From a virus, in IMG/VR virus record IMGVR_UViG_3300025098_000048, positions 1 through 56,991 of that record: a stretch of 56,991 nucleotides of DNA. The stretch is one strand, 5' to 3'. The notes beneath the pieces were generated by a model. The model was given only the letters and a program-made list of their open reading frames with translations. It had not been told where the DNA came from and searched no databases. Shown here piece after piece: positions 51,984 through 56,991 of the stretch. Every line of letters starts with the position of its first letter. Positions within the stretch are counted from its first letter, which is position 1. Position numbers and translations under genes: made by a program.

Positions 51984-52493
51984 ATGTTTAAGAGAATAAT
52001 CTCTGCTTTTCTTTCTTTAAGTTTATGTATAAACACAGTATTTGCGCAAGAACTTAAAACAGAAAACAACTTCGACTTATCTGAAGCACCAATGGTTTGG
52101 TCGCCGCAAAAGAAGAAGATTAAGGTAGGAAGTTTAGAACTTACTGTTTGGATTATGCCGAAACCTAATCTTTTAGCACCAAATGCCGGTTATTTACTTT
52201 TTAGATCTGATTTCGGTCAAATCAAACAAAGAATGGATAATATGGCAGCTGAAATAGCAAGATTAATTGCAGAAGAGAGAACTGCATGTGATTTACAGCT
52301 AAAAGAAAAAGATGCAAGCTGTATCAGGCAACAATCAGAACTAAGAGCTTCGTTTGATGCACAAGTAATACAGATAAAAGGTTTGAATACATCAATAGAT
52401 GATAAAGATGATTTGATTTTTTATTGGCAGTTAGGCGCAGGGGGTGCCGCAGTATTAGCTCTTTCATTAGGTTTGTTTGCTATTTCAAAATAG
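51984..52493 (+). CDS. Exported protein with C-terminal membrane helix (169 aa)
   Basis: A Sec signal peptide (FKRIISAFLSLSLCINTVFA) is followed by a charged middle with coiled-coil character and a C-terminal membrane helix (YWQLGAGGAAVLALSLGLFA). It may face the periplasm and be anchored at the C terminus. The upstream open frame reaches 51867, but the ATG at 51984 gives a proper signal peptide and lies 1 base after the preceding stop. It may be a partner of the spanin-like gene or an envelope protein of unknown use. Confidence 0.65.
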   Translation: MFKRIISAFLSLSLCINTVFAQELKTENNFDLSEAPMVWSPQKKKIKVGSLELTVWIMPKPNLLAPNAGYLLFRSDFGQIKQRMDNMAAEIARLIAEERTACDLQLKEKDASCIRQQSELRASFDAQVIQIKGLNTSIDDKDDLIFYWQLGAGGAAVLALSLGLFAISK

Positions 52494-52567
52494 TTTTACA
52501 GTTTTCTGATTTAACATATATATAGTAGTAATAGCTAAATTTATGCGGTTATTATTATTGCTTTAAG

Positions 52568-52602
52568 AAATGCACTTCTATTATTAGTTGTGCATTTTTT
52601 TT
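52568..52602 (+). terminator. Terminator after exported protein gene
   Basis: AAATGCAC (52568-52575) pairs with GTGCATTT (52590-52597), followed by more T residues. It ends the operon from the SSB-like gene. Confidence 0.85.
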
Positions 52603-52617
52603 ACAAAATGTTAAGTT

Positions 52618-52633
52618 GTGATATACTTATACT
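52618..52633 (+). promoter_or_regulatory. Promoter-like motif for RNA unit
   Basis: GTGATATACTTATACT resembles the recurrent motif and contains two adjacent TATACT elements. It follows the terminator and starts the RNA unit that ends at 52769. Confidence 0.5.
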
Positions 52634-52636
52634 ATA

Positions 52637-52769
52637 GATTAGAACTTTTGGTTTGTTTGTGTGTTCAAGTTTGCTACTCCTTTAGCTGTTGTTGATTCTT
52701 TTTAAGTGTTAAAAAAGGTTCTAATCTTAACTAAAAGCTCAAGTATTTATTTACTTGGGCTTTTTTTTT
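52637..52769 (+). ncRNA. Candidate structured small RNA
   Basis: After a promoter-like motif, GATTAGAAC pairs with GTTCTAATC over a long distance (52636-52644 with 52719-52727), closing a loop that contains ACTCCTTT, complementary to a ribosome-binding site. A terminator follows. No coding frame is supported. The next 210 bases before the GIY-YIG gene contain only a small hairpin (GTAAAAC/GTTTTAC, 52922-52944) in its leader. Confidence 0.4.
52735..52769 (+). terminator. Terminator of small RNA unit
   Basis: AAGCTCAAGTA (52735-52745) pairs with TACTTGGGCTT (52752-52762, one wobble), and a T-run follows. Confidence 0.85.
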
Positions 52770-52982
52770 ATTTTTTTTAAACTCAAAATAATTTAAGAAA
52801 AACCTATAAAAAGATACCATAATGTAAGCTTTTGCTCATTGCTATCACAACTAAATAGAAAAAAGTGATGTTTTTTTTAACAAAATCTCCAGGTTTTCTA
52901 AGATAGCGTATAGTTAGTAATGTAAAACAAAAAAACAGTTTTACGAAGCAATAAAAAAAACAGCTAAAGAAAGGCTATCAAA

Positions 52983-53738
52983 ATGCTTACAAAAACATTT
53001 AATAACATCAAACTTACAAATACAGAACTACAATATGTTTGGATGAAGAACGTGCAAGAAGATGGTAAATGCTATATGCTTTACCGTATAATCGATTTAA
53101 CAAATGGTTTTGAATATACAGGAAGAAAAACAGCATCATCATTTAATGAGCTAAACAACTACACAGGGAGTGGTTCTCTTATTTCAGATACACAAGAGAG
53201 AAAACCTGAAGGATATTTTGAGATGCAAGTTATTGCTTTCTTTGAAAACTCTAAAGATTTAGGTGCGGCTGAAGAATTTGTTGTTACAGATGAATACTGC
53301 TTAAGAGATGATACATATAACGTTCAACCTGCTCGAAAAGGTGGAATGGGATTTTGCGATACTTGGTATCACGACCCAATCGTTGGCACACATGTTAGAG
53401 CAAACTCAAAAGCTATAGCAAAAATGAAAAGATTAGGTTTTGTTAAAGGCCGTTCTCATGCTGCTATTAAAAAGGCTTCTTACAGCTCACGTGGTATGAA
53501 AATGTGGTTTAATAATACTGTTGTTAAACTTTCAGATTCAAATGATATCGATATTGCACTTTCAAACGGCGCAGAGTTTATAAACAAAAGAGTATGGATG
53601 CATAAGCCTGGGCAACGAACACAAAGTTTCCTAAAAGGTAGCAATAAAAACTTATTACGACCACAAGCTTCAAACATTAAAAACATCCTAAAGTATCGAA
53701 GCGAAGGATGGGAGTTTGGTTTAGAAAAAGCCGTTTAA
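52983..53738 (+). CDS. GIY-YIG (Seg-like) homing endonuclease-like protein (251 aa)
   Basis: Residues 33-110 resemble the N-terminal GIY-YIG core of T4 Seg-type enzymes: CYMLYRIIDLTNGFEYTGRK, then YTGSGSLI, and AAEEFVVTDEYC containing the Glu. The motif is MLY...YTG instead of GIY...YIG, so activity is uncertain. The C-terminal half is basic and likely DNA-binding (IKKASYSSRGMKMWFNNTVV). Such enzymes spread by cleaving DNA of phages without them. A leader hairpin precedes the gene. A terminator follows, as in a free-standing insertion. Confidence 0.7.
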   Translation: MLTKTFNNIKLTNTELQYVWMKNVQEDGKCYMLYRIIDLTNGFEYTGRKTASSFNELNNYTGSGSLISDTQERKPEGYFEMQVIAFFENSKDLGAAEEFVVTDEYCLRDDTYNVQPARKGGMGFCDTWYHDPIVGTHVRANSKAIAKMKRLGFVKGRSHAAIKKASYSSRGMKMWFNNTVVKLSDSNDIDIALSNGAEFINKRVWMHKPGQRTQSFLKGSNKNLLRPQASNIKNILKYRSEGWEFGLEKAV

Positions 53739-53793
53739 AATACTAATCCTTATTTACAAATAAAAATAAGATAATACAATACTACTATCGTTC

Positions 53794-53820
53794 AAAACCC
53801 TATTTATTTAGGGTTTTTTT
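53794..53820 (+). terminator. Terminator after GIY-YIG gene
   Basis: AAAACCCTA (53794-53802) pairs with TAGGGTTTT (53809-53817), followed by T residues. Confidence 0.85.
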
Positions 53821-53841
53821 GTATTATTTGCATATATTTTA

Positions 53842-53847
53842 TATAAT
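53842..53847 (+). promoter_or_regulatory. Putative -10 of HTH gene
   Basis: TATAAT lies 40 bases before the gene at 53887, in a leader ending TATATAAGGAAAAAAC, like that before 44349. Confidence 0.4.
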
Positions 53848-53886
53848 GTTAGAGTTAGTGTATATTTAGTTATATAAGGAAAAAAC

Positions 53887-54567
53887 ATGAAAACAATAAA
53901 GCTAAAAGATAAAGTATTAACAGATAAAAAGCTTGTTAAAGAAACAGAAGCTTTAACAGGTGAGATTATTGAAGCTGATGAGTATGTTTCACCTTCTCAA
54001 ACTAACTTACCAGAAATTGCAAGAGGTTTAGATTTACCAAGCCAAGTTAAAGGCCCGTGGTCGCATTCTGATAAACAAAGATGGTTATCAGCAACAGAAC
54101 AACTTTTAACAAGAGGCGTAAAAAGCGGTAGAGAACTGGGCAGAATAACTGGCTTAAATGCAATGGCATCATCAAAGTTTATAAAAGATATTAAGGAAAG
54201 CTGGTCGCAAAACTTAACAGTTAGCAGAGTAAATATTGAAAGAGAAAAACTTTATTCTGAAAATGAACGTATTGCAGATTTTGCGTGGAACTTAATCGGT
54301 ATAGATCCAACAGATAATAAAGTTCCATCACTCCTAAAGATTATAGGTGAAACAAATACAAGAAGAAGCAGATTAGTAGGTGCAGAACAAATAAATCTTC
54401 AGGTTACAGCGAATGTTGAAGAACGACATTTAACTATTGAAGAAACACAAAGAACGGCAGCAGCACGTTTAGGTGTTAAAATAGAAGCCTTAGAAGATTT
54501 AGGCGATAGCATTGCTGATATATTGATACCCTATGAATTTGAAAAAGATGACGAAGAAAGCGAGTAA
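53887..54567 (+). CDS. HTH protein, terminase small subunit-like (226 aa)
   Basis: Residues about 70-112 form a helix-turn-helix (KQRWLSATEQLLTRG, then GRELGRITGL and SSKFIKDIKESW). Residues 115-175 have the long helix and RRSRLVGAEQ region seen in phage HTH proteins often annotated as small terminases. The end is acidic (EFEKDDEESE). It could recognise packaging DNA. However, it lies 48 kb from the large terminase in this window, which is possible on a circularly permuted genome. Confidence 0.6.
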   Translation: MKTIKLKDKVLTDKKLVKETEALTGEIIEADEYVSPSQTNLPEIARGLDLPSQVKGPWSHSDKQRWLSATEQLLTRGVKSGRELGRITGLNAMASSKFIKDIKESWSQNLTVSRVNIEREKLYSENERIADFAWNLIGIDPTDNKVPSLLKIIGETNTRRSRLVGAEQINLQVTANVEERHLTIEETQRTAAARLGVKIEALEDLGDSIADILIPYEFEKDDEESE

Positions 54568-54572
54568 TAAAA

Positions 54573-54752
54573 ATGGCACAACAGAATCACATTAAAAAAG
54601 AAAGAGATATGAACAAAACATATTTCAGCATAATGAAAACCTTAGGCTCTATTGAGCAGTTGGTAAAATCTATTGAAGAAAAAGTAGATAGGCTTACAGA
54701 AGATACACAAAACAGCAAGAAGGTTAAAAACGATGAACGAAACACCATCTGA
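54573..54752 (+). CDS. Small helical protein (59 aa)
   Basis: A short charged frame encodes a helical product (FSIMKTLGSIEQLVKSIEEK). It starts 5 bases after the preceding stop and overlaps the next gene by 20 bases. It is likely to be real by position, but its function is unknown. Confidence 0.5.
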   Translation: MAQQNHIKKERDMNKTYFSIMKTLGSIEQLVKSIEEKVDRLTEDTQNSKKVKNDERNTI

Positions 54753-55107
54753 GGATTTTCTAAATGAAAATACTGTATATTCTATCGAAACTTGGCAAAA
54801 CATTAAAACAGATGCATTCTATGCACTTGCTTTGATTAAGCAGCCACATAAAGATAATAAAGATGCTTTAATAGTCGCAGGCTCAGATACGTTTGTATTA
54901 GATACATATAAACAAATTGATAACCCAGAGATTGTTAAAACAGATGTTATTGCTGAATGGAAAGGCGTTGAGAATATGCCTATCTGGAGAGATTTTTTTA
55001 CACATTTCGTTACAGAAATCAAAGCAACATATTTTAACGAGCAAGCTTTTGAAGCCTTAGGCTTAGGGCTTTTTACTGAAGATAAACAAGAAGAAAGCGA
55101 GCAGTAA
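54733..55107 (+). CDS. Unknown acidic protein (124 aa)
   Basis: The protein is acidic and soluble, with several aromatic residues (FYALALIKQPHKDNKDALIV). No family is recognised. Its start overlaps the preceding small gene. It is one of a run of small genes at the right end. Confidence 0.65.
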   Translation: MNETPSEDFLNENTVYSIETWQNIKTDAFYALALIKQPHKDNKDALIVAGSDTFVLDTYKQIDNPEIVKTDVIAEWKGVENMPIWRDFFTHFVTEIKATYFNEQAFEALGLGLFTEDKQEESEQ

Positions 55108-55175
55108 ATGTTTTACGAAGATCTAAGTTTAGAAACCTGGGTTGCAATACTCATTTAACACGAAAGGATTTAACA

Positions 55176-55433
55176 ATGGCAACATATCAATATCAATGTA
55201 AAAATGAAGAATGTAATCTGGAAGGATTTACCTTTTCTCGACCAATGGCTGAGTATCTTGAACCTAAAGAATGCCCTGAATGTAATACTATGTGCAAAAG
55301 AGCACAAGGTGATTGGTGCAGAAACTTTAGATTAAAAGGCAATTATTGGTATAGAGATGGATATTCTGGAAACAACTACAAAGATGAGTTAAGAAAAGCA
55401 GGTAAAGATGCCAGCAAGTGGGATGGAATATGA
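55176..55433 (+). CDS. FmdB-like zinc-ribbon protein (85 aa)
   Basis: The N-terminal part is a zinc-ribbon: CKNEEC, then CPECNTMC at about residues 33-40, as in the FmdB regulatory protein family. A basic, aromatic C-terminal part follows. It may be a small regulator or DNA/RNA-binding protein. The ribosome-binding site is GAAAGGATTTAACA. Confidence 0.65.
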   Translation: MATYQYQCKNEECNLEGFTFSRPMAEYLEPKECPECNTMCKRAQGDWCRNFRLKGNYWYRDGYSGNNYKDELRKAGKDASKWDGI

Positions 55434-55792
55434 ATGAAATTAATCTTCAAACTGCATTCGAAGAAGAATACGTTTCAGAACTTCACGAGAATGCATCAAA
55501 AACGAGCCTAATGTTTTTCGATATCGTTTTATCAAATATGGAATGGTATCACAAAGATGTTGATGGTGAGATACCTGCTGATGAAGGAAACGGTTTCTAT
55601 GTAGATGATATGTTTCAGTTTTATATCTATATTGATGCTCTTGATAACGTTTGCAAAGCATATCCAAGCTTAAAATATCACGATATCATAACATCTATAG
55701 CGTTTGATACATACTTACAGAATTTTCCTGAAGGTTATGATATTGCTGCAAACATAACAGTTAGAGATTTATGGGTAGAAGAAGTTCATTAA
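55430..55792 (+). CDS. Unknown acidic protein (120 aa)
   Basis: The ATG overlaps the preceding stop (ATGA). An upstream GTG at 55418 is an alternative but is less likely. The product is acidic and aromatic-rich, with helices (MFFDIVLSNMEWYHKDVDGE). No family is recognised. Confidence 0.6.
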   Translation: MNEINLQTAFEEEYVSELHENASKTSLMFFDIVLSNMEWYHKDVDGEIPADEGNGFYVDDMFQFYIYIDALDNVCKAYPSLKYHDIITSIAFDTYLQNFPEGYDIAANITVRDLWVEEVH

Positions 55793-55821
55793 ACAAATAA
55801 CAAAAGTAAAGGAAAAAATAA

Positions 55822-56067
55822 ATGATGATACGTGATAAATTTGATAGAGCAATAGCTATGCGACAACTTGAAGAGTTAGTTAGCAAGATAGAAGAGTTTG
55901 ATAAGCAGAATAACACAGATGATGCAGAAAGATACCATTCGTTTTTTACATATGAAAACACATTGGTAGATAAAGTTTTACTGAATGAAAAACTGCGCAA
56001 AGCTAATAATCCAAGCTGTAATGATCCTCGCGGCGTTCTTTTCTTTAATGTTGTAAGAAAGAAATAA
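55822..56067 (+). CDS. Small helical protein (81 aa)
   Basis: It is helical and charged at the start (FDRAIAMRQLEELVSKIEEF). No motif is seen. The ribosome-binding site is AAAGGAAAAAATAA. A second ATG, directly after the first, could also serve. Confidence 0.6.
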   Translation: MMIRDKFDRAIAMRQLEELVSKIEEFDKQNNTDDAERYHSFFTYENTLVDKVLLNEKLRKANNPSCNDPRGVLFFNVVRKK

Positions 56068-56165
56068 TTTGATACGTGCAACTTTTTGTAATGCTTAGTA
56101 TGATATAACATCAAACAAAAAATAAAAAAACTTTTTTTTAAAAAAACTTAACATTTTCGGACTTT

Positions 56166-56177
56166 GTGATATAATTA
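56166..56177 (+). promoter_or_regulatory. Promoter-like motif GTGATATAATTA
   Basis: It contains TATAAT at 56170-56175, lies 35 bases before the next ATG, and is preceded by an A/T-rich region. It matches the GTGATATA type of the recurrent motif. A TAGGAGCAG ribosome-binding site follows. Confidence 0.5.
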
Positions 56178-56200
56178 CTTATAACAAATAGGAGCAGATT

Positions 56201-56563
56201 ATGAATGATATTGAACAAGATTTTTTAGTTACACAGTTTGAAGATTTAGATACTTCTAAGCTAATACACTTATCTTCAATCGAAGAAGGCCACAAGCTTT
56301 TACTGATGAAGGGTTTGAAAAACGAATACTACAGTGAAGATTACCATTATTTTGTAATATCACAAGATGCTTATTTAAAAGCAATGAAAGAATATCTACA
56401 ACTTAAAGGTGATTACGTTTCACGCTACGACGGATTTCAAAAAGTTGGGGTTGGTTATGTTAGTTTTTCTCCTTCAAATACTTTTATAAAAGTTAAGATT
56501 AATGATGACGTAATTGAGTTAAACTTAGCAAGCTTCGACTATGTTGAAATGGAAAGAGGCTAA
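56201..56563 (+). CDS. Unknown protein (120 aa)
   Basis: The protein is acidic and soluble with beta-rich segments (SFSPSNTFIKVKINDDVIEL). No family is recognised. It overlaps no other gene and the next ATG directly follows its stop. It continues the series of small right-end genes. Confidence 0.65.
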   Translation: MNDIEQDFLVTQFEDLDTSKLIHLSSIEEGHKLLLMKGLKNEYYSEDYHYFVISQDAYLKAMKEYLQLKGDYVSRYDGFQKVGVGYVSFSPSNTFIKVKINDDVIELNLASFDYVEMERG

Positions 56564-56991
56564 ATGCTTAAAACTATTCTACTTATTTCATCAATCATAA
56601 CTTCAGGGCTTTTAATGAGTTTAAAAAACAATAGAACTAATGCTGATTGCAGCCAGAAATATTCAACTGTAGCATTAGTAAATACAGAAATGCATCCTAA
56701 TGTTATAGGTGTATGGCGAAACTCAATGTATGGAAATACAAGAGTTATTACAGAATATGATTATTTAAATGAGTATCACATTATTGAGCTCAGAGCTAAA
56801 GGTGCAGAATCAAGCAGTAAAGATGTAGAAGAAAAAGTTTATATCTTCGCAGATGATTTTGATGAAAGCATTATTAAAGATACTTGCGAATATCCTATTA
56901 CAAAAATACTAACATTCAGCAGGAACATCCCAAACAACTTATTTGATTTAGCAACTGATACAGCTATCATTAAGGATATTACAGATGAGCA
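56564..56991 (+). CDS. Exported protein, truncated by window end
   Basis: The frame is open to the window edge, so only the first 142 residues are seen. The N terminus (MLKTILLISSIITSGLLMSL, then NNRTNADC) looks like a signal peptide or anchor. The rest is mixed with several acidic residues. The product is probably exported or membrane-anchored. No family is recognised. Confidence 0.6.
   Translation, partial: MLKTILLISSIITSGLLMSLKNNRTNADCSQKYSTVALVNTEMHPNVIGVWRNSMYGNTRVITEYDYLNEYHIIELRAKGAESSSKDVEEKVYIFADDFDESIIKDTCEYPITKILTFSRNIPNNLFDLATDTAIIKDITDE

Noticed and set aside
55108-55158. A 16-codon frame starting right after the preceding stop
   Set aside because: It is too short and has no ribosome-binding site, and nothing supports its translation.
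1-56991. tRNA, tmRNA, integrase, attachment site or insertion sequence
   Set aside because: All gaps were read for cloverleaf or T-loop patterns, recombinases and terminal inverted repeats, and none were found by eye. A tRNA scan would settle the RNA part.

Overview
The window is a low-GC segment of a tailed double-stranded DNA phage with a contractile tail (myovirus morphology). It carries a large terminase, portal, prohead protease, scaffold, major capsid protein, neck proteins, tail sheath and tube, tail-assembly chaperones, tape measure and a gp25/J-type baseplate. The host cannot be named from the sequence. A Gram-negative host is likely because there is a Lol-type lipoprotein, a T7-lysozyme-like amidase, Sec signal peptides and a spanin-like pair. 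The tail-fibre repeats resemble those of marine and cyanophage-type structural proteins. A thrombospondin type 3 repeat protein hints at a host lineage that uses such repeats, but this is weak evidence. No tRNA, CRISPR array, insertion sequence or integrase was seen.

Layout. 1-3.4 kb: small unrecognised rightward genes with repeated leader elements, a His-Me/HNH endonuclease-like gene and a membrane protein, ending in a structured RNA and a strong terminator. 3.6-5.6 kb: leftward terminase large subunit and a small HTH-like partner. 5.8-13.1 kb: KTSC protein, a possible virion protein and two long repetitive fibres, with a leftward zinc-finger gene wedged between the fibres. 13.2-20 kb: head module (portal with extra C-terminal domains, protease, scaffold, capsid with an Ig-like insertion), closed by a perfect 11-bp terminator. 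20.1-40.6 kb: neck, sheath, tube, frameshift-type chaperones, tape measure with a C-terminal S74-like chaperone domain, hub, spike, LysM+gp25 fusion, baseplate J and further baseplate and fibre genes.

40.6-44.3 kb is the most unusual stretch. It is a tightly packed, overlapping cassette without an internal terminator. It encodes an HExxH metallopeptidase-like membrane protein, a holin-like two-helix protein, a 12-cysteine mini-protein, an exported membrane-anchored TSP3 (calcium-binding) protein, a class III nucleotidyl cyclase-like protein with two C-terminal membrane helices, two small membrane proteins and an acidic lipoprotein. Because it follows the tail genes it is probably expressed late and acts at the host envelope. 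The cyclase keeps its metal-binding and transition-state residues but lacks the usual ATP-specifying residues.

44.3-57 kb: leftward RuvC-like nuclease, PD-(D/E)XK-like nuclease and amidase; a 0.94-kb divergent AT-rich non-coding region that may hold an origin; then rightward PIN-PhoH, an SSB-like protein, possible spanins, a GIY-YIG endonuclease-like gene, a terminase-small-subunit-like HTH protein and small early-type genes. A recurrent promoter-like motif (GATATATAATA / GATATATACTA) precedes many transcription units on both strands. Two promoter-hairpin-terminator units (near 50.1 and 52.7 kb) look like small RNAs or attenuators.
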